A DNA stretch of 64,000 bases, taken from positions 6,284,850 to 6,348,849 of the forward strand of contig NZ_JACBZA010000001.1 in NCBI RefSeq assembly GCF_013408535.1, written 5' to 3'. This stretch comes from Actinopolymorpha cephalotaxi (lineage in GTDB: Bacteria > Actinomycetota > Actinomycetes > Propionibacteriales > Actinopolymorphaceae). Below are positions 44,131 through 53,049 of this stretch, in pieces; position 1 is the stretch's first letter; every line of letters begins with the position of its first letter. Both the position numbers and the translations under genes were made by a program. The notes beneath the pieces are model-generated. The model made no database searches and was not told the DNA's origin. It saw only the letters and a list, made by a program, of their open reading frames with translations.

Positions 44131-44889
44131 ATGGACCAGCGCCAGGACACCAGCGCCCGGCCGAACCCGGATGATTCGCCCGCGCACGCTTCCTGGTGCG
44201 TACTCGTGGTGGACGACGACGTCACGGTACGCGACGTCGTTCGCCGTTATCTGGAACGGGAAGGACAGCGGGTCCTGCTTGCCGGGGACGGCGAGACCGC
44301 GCTGGCGATCATCGCGGAGGAGTCCCCGGACCTGGTGGTGCTCGACCTGATGCTCCCCGGTGCCGACGGGATCGAGGTGTGCACGCGGATCCGGCGGGCG
44401 TCCACGCTGCCGGTGATCATGCTGACCGCACTGGGCGAGGAGCACGACCGGGTGCTCGGCCTGGAGGTCGGCGCCGACGACTACGTGACCAAGCCGTTCA
44501 GCCCGCGAGAGCTCACGTTGCGGGTGCTGTCGGTCCTGCGGCGTACCGAGGCGGCGCGGGCGACTCACCGGCCGCCCGACGTGGACCGGCCCCTCGTCGA
44601 CGGTGACCTCGCGGTCGACCCGGCAGCCCGGCGGGCCGAGCTCGCCGGCCGCGAGATCGCCCTGACCATCCGCGAGTTCGACCTGCTGGTGTTCCTGATG
44701 CGCAACCCGAGTACGGCGTTCACGCGTACGCAGTTGCTGGAACGCGTGTGGGGCTGGAACTTCGGCGACCACTCCACGGTCACGGTGCACGTGCGGCGGC
44801 TGCGGGAGAAGATCGAACCCCTCCCCACCAAGCCCGCCCGGATCGTCACCGTCTGGGGAGTGGGTTACCGCTACGAGCCCCGGGAGTGA
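44131..44889 (+). CDS. OmpR-family response regulator
   Basis: A 252-residue regulator. The receiver domain has [11 protein letters not shown], phospho-acceptor Asp72 in [12 protein letters not shown], Thr in [11 protein letters not shown] and Lys in [11 protein letters not shown]. The C-terminal winged helix is [23 protein letters not shown] to [13 protein letters not shown]. The ATG at 44131 has GGAG upstream; two ATGs lie 9-12 nt earlier. The kinase gene starts 5 nt after the stop. Confidence 0.92.
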   Translation: MDQRQDTSARPNPDDSPAHASWCVLVVDDDVTVRDVVRRYLEREGQRVLLAGDGETALAIIAEESPDLVVLDLMLPGADGIEVCTRIRRASTLPVIMLTALGEEHDRVLGLEVGADDYVTKPFSPRELTLRVLSVLRRTEAARATHRPPDVDRPLVDGDLAVDPAARRAELAGREIALTIREFDLLVFLMRNPSTAFTRTQLLERVWGWNFGDHSTVTVHVRRLREKIEPLPTKPARIVTVWGVGYRYEPRE

Positions 44890-44894
44890 CTGTC

Positions 44895-45968
44895 ATGCCC
44901 GCATTGACAGCGGCAACAGCCGCCGATCCCGGTTTCCTCACCGAGGTGGTGCACGTCGCGCCGTACGCCGTGGCGTTCTCGCTGCCGGTAGCCCTCCTCG
45001 GATCCCTCGCCCTGCACCTGCTGCGGGGCCGTGGCCTGACCGCCTCCGCGACCGTGCTGGTGCTGACGCCGCTGGCCGCCACGCTGGCCGGGGTGCTCGG
45101 CGTGAGTGGCTTCATGTTCACGCCGATTCTCACCACCACGTTGGTGATCTGCCTGTTGGTCGCGGCGGTGACCGTGCCGTCCGGTCTGCTGCTCGGCCGA
45201 TCCCTTGCCAGGCGCAGCGTCTGGGAACGCGACGCCCGCGCACGTGAGCGCGCCGCCGAGGCCGCCCGCCGCGAACTGGTCGCCTGGGTGAGCCACGACC
45301 TTCGTACGCCACTGGCGGGTATCCGCGCGATGTCGGAGGCGCTTGCCGACGGCGTGGTGTCGCGTCCCGGCGAGGTGCACGAGTACGCCCAGCGGATCAC
45401 CGGCGAGGCGCAGCGGCTGAGCGGCATGGTCGACGACCTCTTCGAACTCTCCCGGATCGCCGCCGGCGCACTGCGGCTCACCCTGTCGGCGGTGGATCTC
45501 GCCGAGGTCGTGGACGAGGCGGTGGCCGCCGAACGTCCGGTCGCCGAGCGGGCGGGAGTCGTCCTCCGGTCACACGCGGCCGGTGGCCCCGCGGTGCTCG
45601 GCAGCTCACCCGAACTCGCCCGCGTCGTACGTAACCTGATCTCCAACGCCGTACGCCACACGCCGTCGGATGGCAGTGTCGTGGTCCAGGTGGGTCACGA
45701 CGACGCGGAGGCCTGGGTCTTCGTCGACGACGGCTGCGGCGGCATCCCGGACGCGGACCTCACCCGGGTCTTCGAGGTGGCGTTCCGGGGCGCCCAGGCT
45801 CGCTCGCCCGAACCCGAGCCGTCCGAGCAGTTCACCGGCCGGCAGGGCGGAAGCGGCCTCGGGCTGGCCATCGCCCGGGGACTGGTCGAGGCGCACCACG
45901 GCCGGATCGAGGCGGCCAACCTCGGGCCGGGCTGCCGGTTCGAGGTGCGCCTGCCGCTGGCGGCCTGA
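44895..45968 (+). CDS. Sensor histidine kinase
   Basis: A 357-residue kinase with two transmembrane helices ([19 protein letters not shown] and [17 protein letters not shown]) and almost no extracellular loop, so it probably senses within or near the membrane. [12 protein letters not shown] carries His134. The ATP site has [11 protein letters not shown] (N box), [12 protein letters not shown] (G1) and [16 protein letters not shown] (G2). GGGAG lies 8 nt before the ATG; a GTG overlapping the regulator stop is an alternative. The partner is the regulator upstream. Confidence 0.9.
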   Translation: MPALTAATAADPGFLTEVVHVAPYAVAFSLPVALLGSLALHLLRGRGLTASATVLVLTPLAATLAGVLGVSGFMFTPILTTTLVICLLVAAVTVPSGLLLGRSLARRSVWERDARARERAAEAARRELVAWVSHDLRTPLAGIRAMSEALADGVVSRPGEVHEYAQRITGEAQRLSGMVDDLFELSRIAAGALRLTLSAVDLAEVVDEAVAAERPVAERAGVVLRSHAAGGPAVLGSSPELARVVRNLISNAVRHTPSDGSVVVQVGHDDAEAWVFVDDGCGGIPDADLTRVFEVAFRGAQARSPEPEPSEQFTGRQGGSGLGLAIARGLVEAHHGRIEAANLGPGCRFEVRLPLAA

Positions 45969-45988
45969 GCCGCCGGGATCACCAACCC

Positions 45989-47068
45989 TCAACGGAGCGG
46001 GTCGGTCGCGAACGCGCGGACTCCGTCGGCGAACGAGGTACGGGCCTGAAACCCCAACGTGGCAACGGCTTTCGCAGGGTCGGCGACCACGTGCCGTACG
46101 TCGCCGGGCCGGGCTCCACCGACGATCCTCGGTGCCGGGCCGCCGCAGGCCTCGGCGAGAGTTCCGGCGAGGTCGGCGATGGTGTGCGGCTCACCGGAAC
46201 ACACGTTGACCGCCTCGAACCGGCCCGCGTGGGCGTCCGTGTCGGTGTCCGTGTCCGCCCCCGCCTCGACCGCAAGCGCGTTCGCGAGCGCGACGTCGCG
46301 CACATGCACGAAGTCGCGCCACTGCCGGCCGTCCTCGAGGACGGTGGGCGCCTCGCCCCGCTCGAGTGCGGAGCGGAACATCGCCGCCACACCGGAGTAC
46401 GGCGTGTCGCGGGGCATCCGCGGACCGTAGACGTTGTGGTAGCGCAACGCCCAGACGCTGCCTCCGGACTGGCGGGCCCACGCGGACGCGTAGTTCTCCT
46501 GGGCGAGTTTGGACGCGGCGTAGGTGCTGCGCGGATCCGGTGCGGCGTCCTCCTGCACGAGCCCCGGCGCCAGCGGGGTCCCACAGGCGGGGCATCCCGG
46601 CTCGTACTTCCCGCTGTCAAGGTCGGATTGGCGCCGTGGTCCCGGTCGGGCCGGACCGTGCTCGGGGCAGCGATAGGCACCCTCGCCGTAGATCACCATC
46701 GACGAGGCGAGGACGAGCCGGCGAACTCCGTGTTCGTGCATCGCGGCGAGCAGGCAGGCGGTCGCGTAGTCGTTGTGCTCGGCGTACGCGGGCGCGTCGG
46801 ACGGGTCCACACCGTGGCCGACCATCGCGGCCTGGTGGCAGACGGCGTCGACGCCCGGCAGCACGGAGTCGAGGACGTCGCGGTCCTGGATCCTTGCCCG
46901 GACGACCTGGTGCAGTTCGGCCGCGGAGAGCGGAGCCTGCGCCGCTTCGGCGCCGTGCGCCACGGGTAGGAGGGCGTCGACGACGAGGACGTCGTGTCCG
47001 CGTTCGGTGAGGAGTTCGGCGACGTGGGAGCCGATGAAACCGGCGCCGCCGGTGACCAGGACGCGCAT
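45989..47068 (-). CDS. NAD-dependent nucleotide-sugar epimerase/dehydratase with Cys-rich insert
   Basis: A 359-residue extended SDR enzyme. MRVLVTGGAGFIGSHVAELL binds NAD, and the catalytic Tyr and Lys are in STYAASKLAQE. Between residues about 130 and 165 an insert carries CPEHG and CPACG, a possible zinc site not usual in GalE-type enzymes. A TDTDTDTD run lies near residue 275. A TAGCGT hexamer is 7 nt before the ATG, with no ribosome site. It is divergent from a GT2 gene with a matching promoter. Confidence 0.87.
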   Translation of the reverse strand: MRVLVTGGAGFIGSHVAELLTERGHDVLVVDALLPVAHGAEAAQAPLSAAELHQVVRARIQDRDVLDSVLPGVDAVCHQAAMVGHGVDPSDAPAYAEHNDYATACLLAAMHEHGVRRLVLASSMVIYGEGAYRCPEHGPARPGPRRQSDLDSGKYEPGCPACGTPLAPGLVQEDAAPDPRSTYAASKLAQENYASAWARQSGGSVWALRYHNVYGPRMPRDTPYSGVAAMFRSALERGEAPTVLEDGRQWRDFVHVRDVALANALAVEAGADTDTDTDAHAGRFEAVNVCSGEPHTIADLAGTLAEACGGPAPRIVGGARPGDVRHVVADPAKAVATLGFQARTSFADGVRAFATDPLR

Positions 47069-47074
47069 GCCGAC

Positions 47075-47186
47075 CACGCTAACGGTGATTCGCCGCCGCG
47101 GGTGGTCTCCGGTCGCTCCGCCGGATGCCCGTCACTGTTTCGTAAGCACGCTCGGCCTTCTGGGCCCGGCCGGTCGCTCGTAGCGT
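47075..47186. promoter_or_regulatory. Divergent leaderless promoters
   Basis: TAGCGT occurs on the minus strand at 47075-47080 (7 nt before the epimerase ATG) and on the plus strand at 47181-47186 (7 nt before GTG 47194). Identical -10 hexamers at identical spacing suggest that the two divergent genes are co-expressed as leaderless transcripts. Confidence 0.55.
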
Positions 47187-47193
47187 GGTCGAG

Positions 47194-47862
47194 GTGGTGA
47201 TCGACGTCGTGTTGCCGAGCCTGAACGAGGCCGAGGCCCTGCCCTGGGTGCTCGACCGGATGCCGCCTGGTTTCCGGCCGATCGTGGTCGACAACGGGAG
47301 TACGGACCGGACCGTCGAGGTTGCCCGTGCCCACGGCGCCGAGGTGGTGCGGGAGCCGCAGCGGGGCTTCGGCGCGGCCTGTCACGCGGGCCTGCGGGCC
47401 GCGACCGCGGAAGTGGTGGCCTTTTGCGACGCGGACGGCTCCCTGGATCCCCGCCTCCTGCCCTCGGTGGCCGGTCCGGTGCTGGCCGGTGAAGCCGACC
47501 TCGTACTGGGAAGACGGCGAGCGACCGGCCGGCGTTCCTGGCCGGTGCACGCGCGACTCGGCAACGCGGTGCTGGCCCGGACGTTGCGCCGGCGCACGGG
47601 TGTCCGGGTGCGCGACATCGGGCCGATGCGGGCCGCCTCACGGGAAGCCCTGCTGGCGCTGGGGATCCGGGACCGGCGGTTCGGCTACCCGCTGGAGATG
47701 GTCGTCCGGGCGGCGGAGCAGGGGTGGCGGGTGGTCGAGGTCGACGTGGAGTACCGGCCGCGGGTCGGCGGACGGTCGAAGGTCACCGGAAGCGTGCGTG
47801 GAACGTTCCGTGCCGTCAAGGACATGCGCGCCGTGCTCGGGCAGGTCACCCGTGACCGATGA
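47194..47862 (+). CDS. Glycosyltransferase family 2 protein
   Basis: About 222 residues. VDVVLPSLNEAEALPWVL-type start, VVDNGSTDRTVEVAR (nucleotide site) and FCDADGSLDP (DxD) identify a GT2 fold like polyprenol-phosphate sugar transferases. GGRSKVTGSVRGTFRAVKDM is the usual GT2 C-terminal end. No membrane helix is present. GTG 47194 is chosen for its TAGCGT 7 nt upstream; GTG 47185 is an alternative. It overlaps the next gene by 11 bp. Confidence 0.85.
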   Translation: MVIDVVLPSLNEAEALPWVLDRMPPGFRPIVVDNGSTDRTVEVARAHGAEVVREPQRGFGAACHAGLRAATAEVVAFCDADGSLDPRLLPSVAGPVLAGEADLVLGRRRATGRRSWPVHARLGNAVLARTLRRRTGVRVRDIGPMRAASREALLALGIRDRRFGYPLEMVVRAAEQGWRVVEVDVEYRPRVGGRSKVTGSVRGTFRAVKDMRAVLGQVTRDR

Positions 47863-48484
47863 CCCGAAGGCGTCCGCGGACGTGACGATCGTCGTCCTGG
47901 CGAAGGATCCGCGGCCGGGTCACGTCAAGACCCGGTTGACACCGCCGTGCACACCCGAGCAGGCGTCCCGGCTGGCGGCGGCGGCACTCGCGGACACCCT
48001 GGCGGTGGTGGGGCAGACACCCGCGCGAGGCCGCGTGCTCGCCCTGCGGGGCCGGCCCGGACCGTGGGTGCCGGCGGGTTTCGAGGTCGTGCCGCAGGTG
48101 CAGGGCTCGCTCAACGTGCGGATCGCGGCGGCACTGGCCTCGGTGGACGGCCCGGTACTGCTGGTCGGGATGGACACCCCGCAGCTCACGACGGACCTGC
48201 TGACGTGTGACTTCTCCCGTGCCGACGCCTACCTGGGCGCGGCCGAGGACGGCGGGTTCTGGGCGCTCGGGCTGGCCGACCCCGATCCCGCACCAGTGTT
48301 CGGCGTACCCATGTCCGTCTCCCACACCGGCGCGGTGCTCCGTCAACGGCTCCTTGCGTCCGGTCTGCGGGTCGCCGATCTGCCACCGCTGCGGGATGTG
48401 GACACCTGGGACGACGCCGTCGCGGTGGCCGCGCAGGCTCCGCACACCCGCTTCGCCCACACGATGGCGGGGCTGAACGCGTGA
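47852..48484 (+). CDS. DUF2064 (TIGR04282-type) glycosyltransferase-like protein
   Basis: A 210-residue nucleotidyl/glycosyltransferase-A-like protein: VTIVVLAKDPRPGHVKTRLTP is the family signature. VLLVGMDTPQLTTDLL and AYLGAAEDGGFWALGL are the metal and sugar-site segments. Related proteins are annotated in arsenosugar synthesis, but that function is not supported here. It overlaps both neighbours (11 bp with GT2, and the TGATG junction with the oxidoreductase), so it is part of a tight operon. Confidence 0.85.
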   Translation: MTDDPKASADVTIVVLAKDPRPGHVKTRLTPPCTPEQASRLAAAALADTLAVVGQTPARGRVLALRGRPGPWVPAGFEVVPQVQGSLNVRIAAALASVDGPVLLVGMDTPQLTTDLLTCDFSRADAYLGAAEDGGFWALGLADPDPAPVFGVPMSVSHTGAVLRQRLLASGLRVADLPPLRDVDTWDDAVAVAAQAPHTRFAHTMAGLNA

Positions 48485-49773
48485 TGCCCGATACGACGCG
48501 GACGAACCCGTTCCGGCCGACGTTCTGGCGGAGCCCGCTACGCGGACCGTGGCTGACGTCCGTGCTGGGACTGGTCCTGCTGGTGGGGCTGACCCTCGTG
48601 TTCGTCACCGGACTGTTGTCCTACGACGCGTACAACCCCTGGCTCGGTGGGAAGTTCAACGACCCGACACCGGGCAGGGGGATCCTCGGCTTCTACCTGT
48701 TCGAGTGGCCGACCCGGCCGGTGTGGCTCTATCGGCTGACGCAGGGCGTGCACGTGCTGGTGGGGCTCGCGCTGGTGCCCGTACTCCTGGCGAAGCTGTG
48801 GTCGGTGATCCCGAAGCTGTTCGCGTGGCCGCCGGTCGCCTCGCCCGCCCAGGCGATCGAACGACTCAGCCTGCTCCTCCTCGTCGGCGGTGGCTTCTTC
48901 GAGTTCGCGACCGGCATCGTCAACATCCAGTACTGGTACGTCTTTCCCACCGGCTTCTACGCCGCGCACTTTTACGGCGCCTGGGTGTTCGTGGCTGCTC
49001 TGGTCGTGCACGTGGCGTTCCGCACCCGGATCGTGGTGACCGCGCTGCGGTCCCGCAGCCTCCGCGGTGAACTGCGGACCGGCCTCGCCGACACCCACCC
49101 CGAGCCGCCGGACAGCCACGGCCTGGTGGCGCAGGCGCCGGCTCCGCCGACGATGACCCGGCGCGGCCTGCTCGCGCTGGTAGGCGGCGGCTCGCTGCTG
49201 ATCCTGGCGATGTCGGCCGGGCAGACGATCGGCGGGCCGTTGCGAAGGCTCGCGCTGCTGGCCCCGCGCGGCGGCGTGCAGGGCACGGCGCCCGGCGACT
49301 TCCCGGTGAACAAGACCGCGGCCTACCGCGGCATCACCGTCGCAGAGACGGGCCCGGACTGGCGGCTGCTCCTCGTCGGGCGGCGCACGGTCCGGCTGTC
49401 GCGCGCGGACCTGCTCGCCCTTCCCCAGCACACCGAACGGCTGCCGATCGCCTGCGTGGAAGGGTGGTCGACCGTGCAGGACTGGACCGGCGTACGGCTA
49501 CGTGACCTCGTCGGCCTTGCCGGTCTGAAGGATCCTGGCACACTCGCCGGCGCTCACGTCGAATCGCTGCAGCGCGGCGGCGGGTTCGGCTCGGCGAACC
49601 TCGCGGCGAACCAGCTCCTGGATCCGCGTTCCCTGCTGGCGCTCCGGGTCAACGGCGCCGACCTGTCCCTGGACCACGGCTTCCCGGCCCGCGTCATGGT
49701 CGCGAACGGTCCCGGCGTACACAACACGAAGTGGGTCTCGGCGATGACGTTCCACGGGACCTTCGAGGTGTGA
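48484..49773 (+). CDS. Cytochrome b-type membrane domain fused to molybdopterin (sulfite-oxidase-type) domain
   Basis: A 429-residue fusion. Residues 1-200 hold about four hydrophobic helices (LTSVLGLVLLVGLTLVFVTG; GVHVLVGLALVPVLL) with His residues placed as in di-haem cytochromes b. A fifth helix (GLLALVGGGSLLILAMSAG) leads to residues 260-429, a sulfite-oxidase-like domain. Cys in LPIACVEGWSTVQDW is the predicted molybdenum ligand. HGFPARVMVANGPGVHNTKWV is the family's end signature. It probably passes electrons between the periplasmic substrate and the membrane; the substrate is unknown. Confidence 0.85.
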   Translation: MPDTTRTNPFRPTFWRSPLRGPWLTSVLGLVLLVGLTLVFVTGLLSYDAYNPWLGGKFNDPTPGRGILGFYLFEWPTRPVWLYRLTQGVHVLVGLALVPVLLAKLWSVIPKLFAWPPVASPAQAIERLSLLLLVGGGFFEFATGIVNIQYWYVFPTGFYAAHFYGAWVFVAALVVHVAFRTRIVVTALRSRSLRGELRTGLADTHPEPPDSHGLVAQAPAPPTMTRRGLLALVGGGSLLILAMSAGQTIGGPLRRLALLAPRGGVQGTAPGDFPVNKTAAYRGITVAETGPDWRLLLVGRRTVRLSRADLLALPQHTERLPIACVEGWSTVQDWTGVRLRDLVGLAGLKDPGTLAGAHVESLQRGGGFGSANLAANQLLDPRSLLALRVNGADLSLDHGFPARVMVANGPGVHNTKWVSAMTFHGTFEV

Positions 49774-49777
49774 GGCG

Positions 49778-50299
49778 ATGAGGCGGATCGACCTCCGTGC
49801 ACCGTGGCGCTGGTACGGCGCCGGACCCCTGCACCTGCTGGTGTTGGTGGCCTCCTTCGCGCTCGCCGGCTATGCCGCGATCCGGTTCGTGCCCGCCAAC
49901 CCGGTCGGTGTGGCGGCGTGGTTCGTGGGCGCCGTGGTCTGCCACGACCTCGTACTGCTACCCCTCTACAGCCTGCTCGACCTCGGCGCGGCCGCGGTGC
50001 TCCGACGTCGGCCCGCGGCGTTGCCGTCCCGCTCGTCGGTCAACTACCTGCGGGTGCCGGCCGTCCTGTCCGGGTTGTTGTTTCTCGTGTTCGCTCCGCT
50101 GATCCTGCGGTTGCCACCGGGGTTCGAGTACATCACCGGCCGGCCGGTCACGCCGTACCTCTCGCACTGGCTGCTGGTCACCGCGGCGCTGTTCGCCGGC
50201 TCGGCGGTGCTGCTGGCCTGGCGGGCACGGCCTCGGTCACGAAGAGACCGCGGACTCACCAACTCGTCAGCACCAGATGCTGAACCGCCAGCGCCGTAA
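49778..50299 (+). CDS. Small multi-pass membrane protein
   Basis: A 173-residue protein with four hydrophobic helices (LHLLVLVASFALAGYAAI; VAAWFVGAVVCHDLVLLPLY; AVLSGLLFLVFAPLIL; SHWLLVTAALFAGSAVLLA). It starts 4 bp after the oxidoreductase stop, so it is probably a partner subunit or assembly factor. Its 3' end overlaps the convergent GT-C-like gene by 44 bp. Confidence 0.75.
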   Translation: MRRIDLRAPWRWYGAGPLHLLVLVASFALAGYAAIRFVPANPVGVAAWFVGAVVCHDLVLLPLYSLLDLGAAAVLRRRPAALPSRSSVNYLRVPAVLSGLLFLVFAPLILRLPPGFEYITGRPVTPYLSHWLLVTAALFAGSAVLLAWRARPRSRRDRGLTNSSAPDAEPPAP

Positions 50300-51602
50300 G
50301 CGCCTGCAGGGCGAGCCAGGCGCGGTGCGTACGCACCGGAAGCAGGGCACACGCGGCCACCAGCCACAGCGCGAACGGCAACCAGATCCGCTCCACCTCC
50401 GCCTTGCTGAGCCCGGACAGGGTGCTCGCCAGCACTGCGACCATTACTGCGAGCACCACCGCGCAGGTCCCTGTCTTGGCGCGCGGGAGGCTTCGCGTAC
50501 GAACGGAATGTCCGGCCACCGCCAGCACCCGCCGCAGACCGGCCGGCACCGCCAGGCCCACGCACAGCAGCAGCGCCGCAAGGTCGGCCCACACCCAGTA
50601 GGAGTACGGACGCTCGCCACCCCAGCCCTGGTAGTAGCGCACGACCAGCCGGTCGTACCCCTCCCACCAGAAGAAGCCGGAGGCCGTGAACGCGACGACG
50701 ACCGCCAGCACGCCCACGCCGGCGACCAGCAGCGGGCGCCAGCGCCGGCCAACGGCGAGCACCGCCAGCGCCACCAGGCCGAACACCGCCAGGCCGTACG
50801 AGAGGTACAGGGACAGCCCGAGCACCAGGCCGCCGCCGACGGCCGCGAGCACTCCGGGCACACCGCGAAGCCTGATCGCCGCGGCCAGCAGGGCGATGCC
50901 CCAGGCGGACACGGCCAGGAACATCGCATCAGCCGAGACGCCGATCCACAATGCCGTTGGTCCGAGGACCAGGAAGGGCAGGGCACGCCGGGCCAGGTCC
51001 TCGCCGTCCAGGAAGCGCAGGGTGACCGCGACCGCCACCGGCGCGGTGGAGCCGAGCACCATCACGGTGATCGCGGCCCAGGAGCCACCGGACAGGCCGA
51101 TCCGGTCCAGCAGCACGAAGAAGCCCAGCGTGGCCGGCGGATGACCGGCCACGTGGGTGGTCCAGGAGTTGGGCTGCCCGCCGACGATCCGATCGGCGTA
51201 CGTCCGCAACAGCTCCGGCCACGGCGGCGCGGCCGGGATCTCGCCGAGGTAGTCCTTCGGGAGCCGTTCGGCCAGCCTCGCCCAGCCGTCCACCAGAGCC
51301 AGGCTGAGGATCCACGCCAGCGACGTGGCCCAGGCCGCGGTCAGCGTCCAGCGCCAGCGCAGGCGGCCGGCAAGTGTGGGGCCGTAGCCGATCACGAGGG
51401 CGGCGACGGCACAGGTCAGCGGAGTCGTGGCCGCCACGCGTGGCTGCCAGAAACCGAGCAACGGTGCGGCCGGTGCGTGCAGGGGTACGCCGTGGGCGAG
51501 GAGCACCCGTCCCACCACGATGGCGGCCGCGAGCAGAACGACGCCGGCAGTCACGGCGAGCAGGTCCGCGCCGGTCCCGTCGCGCAGCCGCGAATCATCC
51601 AC
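50256..51602 (-). CDS. Polytopic membrane protein, GT-C glycosyltransferase-like
   Basis: A 448-residue protein with about ten to twelve membrane helices. An early extracytoplasmic loop includes an EIPAAPPWPELL stretch, then THVAGHPPATLGFFVLLDRIGL, which resembles GT-C (GT39/GT87-like) transferases. SKAEVERIWLPFALWLV near the end is another shared feature. It would use polyprenyl-phosphate sugars to modify surface molecules. It is convergent with the operon that supplies GT2 and epimerase enzymes. Confidence 0.75.
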   Translation of the reverse strand: MDDSRLRDGTGADLLAVTAGVVLLAAAIVVGRVLLAHGVPLHAPAAPLLGFWQPRVAATTPLTCAVAALVIGYGPTLAGRLRWRWTLTAAWATSLAWILSLALVDGWARLAERLPKDYLGEIPAAPPWPELLRTYADRIVGGQPNSWTTHVAGHPPATLGFFVLLDRIGLSGGSWAAITVMVLGSTAPVAVAVTLRFLDGEDLARRALPFLVLGPTALWIGVSADAMFLAVSAWGIALLAAAIRLRGVPGVLAAVGGGLVLGLSLYLSYGLAVFGLVALAVLAVGRRWRPLLVAGVGVLAVVVAFTASGFFWWEGYDRLVVRYYQGWGGERPYSYWVWADLAALLLCVGLAVPAGLRRVLAVAGHSVRTRSLPRAKTGTCAVVLAVMVAVLASTLSGLSKAEVERIWLPFALWLVAACALLPVRTHRAWLALQALTALAVQHLVLTSW

Positions 51603-51766
51603 GGGGCAAGGCTACGCGGCCTTCTGGTGGTGTCCGGGCGCGAGTGTCCAGCCGAGGTTGACACGACGCCGGACGACGTGTGCACGTTAGTGTTCGAGGC
51701 TCGACAGACTGGGTGCGACAGGCCGGGCTCGACAGGCAGGGAAGGCCGGAAGGCGGAGGTGGTGGC

Positions 51767-52561
51767 GTGAGCGCCGAACCCGTGGGTGTCATCGGAGGGT
51801 CCGGGAACGACGAGCTCCCGGAGCTGCGGGACGCGAAGAAGCGGCAGATCGCCACCGTGCACGGGACCGTGGAGGTGACGACCGGGACGGTACGCGGGCG
51901 TGCGGTGGTGCACGTGTCCCGGCACGGGCATCGCCACGAGCGGCTGTCCAACCACGTCCAGCACCGGGCGAACATCGCCGCCCTGGTGGAGTGTGGTGCG
52001 ACGGCAGTGATCGGGCTCACCGTCTGCGGAGCCGTCGACCCCGACCTGCGGCCCGGATCACTGGTGGTCTTCGACGACCTGCACTTCCCGTCCAACCGGC
52101 TGCCCGACGGCACACTGTGCACGTGGTACGAATCGGCGGGACATCCGCGGCGCAGCCACTGGGTGTTCGACCGGCCGTTCAGCGAGGACCTCCGGGCGAC
52201 GTTGCTGGCGGCGGCGCCCGAGGCAGGTGTTCCGTTCGCGGGCAGTGGCACGTACGGCCACGTCGACGGGCCGAGGTTCAACACCCGCAGCGAGATCGCG
52301 CAGCTACGGACGGCGGGCGTGGCTGCGGTAAGCCAGACCGGCGGGCCGGAGACGGTGCTGTCGGGTGAGGTCAGGTTGCCGTACGCCCTGCTCGGCTACG
52401 TGACGGACTTCGCCAACGGGGTCGTCGAGGAGCCCGAGCCGGTGGCGGCGCTGCTCGGGCGGATGGCGCACAGCAAGCAGGTGTTCTCCGCCGTCCTCGC
52501 GTCGGCGCTGCCGAACGTGCACCGTCCGGAGCCCTCGGGTGTGATCGTGGAGATGTCCTGA
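51767..52561 (+). CDS. MTAP/purine nucleoside phosphorylase-like protein
   Basis: A 264-residue phosphorylase of the MTAP type. VGVIGGSGNDELPEL is the phosphate loop, HVSRHGHRHERLSNHVQHRANIAAL the phosphate/pentose site, and GTYGHVDGPRFNTRSEI the base-side segment. The usual MT-x-x-PE specificity loop reads SQTGGPETVL, so the preferred nucleoside may differ from methylthioadenosine. GGAGG lies 7 nt before GTG 51767. The stop is 5 bp from the convergent GNAT gene. Confidence 0.85.
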   Translation: MSAEPVGVIGGSGNDELPELRDAKKRQIATVHGTVEVTTGTVRGRAVVHVSRHGHRHERLSNHVQHRANIAALVECGATAVIGLTVCGAVDPDLRPGSLVVFDDLHFPSNRLPDGTLCTWYESAGHPRRSHWVFDRPFSEDLRATLLAAAPEAGVPFAGSGTYGHVDGPRFNTRSEIAQLRTAGVAAVSQTGGPETVLSGEVRLPYALLGYVTDFANGVVEEPEPVAALLGRMAHSKQVFSAVLASALPNVHRPEPSGVIVEMS

Positions 52562-52566
52562 CGGCC

Positions 52567-53049
52567 CTACCCGGTGGTCATGACGTACTCGTCGCCGAGC
52601 TCGCCGTTGCGCCGGAAGCCCAGCCGGGTGTAGAGGCGCTCGGCGTTCCCGTTGGTCCTGTGTACCCGCAGCTCGACGGGTATCTCCCTGCCGCTGGCCT
52701 CCTCCAGCAGCGTGGTGATGATCGCGGTACCGATTCCCCTGCCCTGAAAGGCGGGATGGATCTGGATCCCGCCGATGAAGATCTTCTCGGGCGTACGCAC
52801 GACGCGCAGCCGGCCGACGCCCTCGTCGCCGAGGCGGATCACGTTCGTCGTGCTGTTCTCCACCCGCCCGAGCACCTCGTCCCGGGTGTTGACCCGGTAG
52901 TCGTCGAGCCAGCTCTGTTTCTCTGCGGGCGTCATGTCCGGGTCGTCCGCGACGTACGTGGCGTAGACGATCTGACTGAGGAGTTCCACGTCGTCGAGTG
53001 TCGCGGGCCGCAGTGTCGGCCGCGATGTCTTGGTCGATTCGGTCGTCAT
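52567..53049 (-). CDS. GNAT family N-acetyltransferase
   Basis: A 160-residue acetyltransferase: LRPATLDDVELLSQIVYATY, GGIQIHPAFQGRGIGTAIITTLL (acetyl-CoA loop) and NGNAERLYTRLGFRRNGEL are the family's ordered motifs. The acceptor is unknown. It has no operon partner; the nearest gene on the same strand is the interrupted HNH gene 52 bp upstream. Confidence 0.92.
   Translation of the reverse strand: MTTESTKTSRPTLRPATLDDVELLSQIVYATYVADDPDMTPAEKQSWLDDYRVNTRDEVLGRVENSTTNVIRLGDEGVGRLRVVRTPEKIFIGGIQIHPAFQGRGIGTAIITTLLEEASGREIPVELRVHRTNGNAERLYTRLGFRRNGELGDEYVMTTG

Noticed and set aside
47852-48484. Arsenosugar biosynthesis
   Set aside because: The DUF2064 family label mentions arsenosugars, but no arsenic methyltransferase or radical-SAM partner is present.
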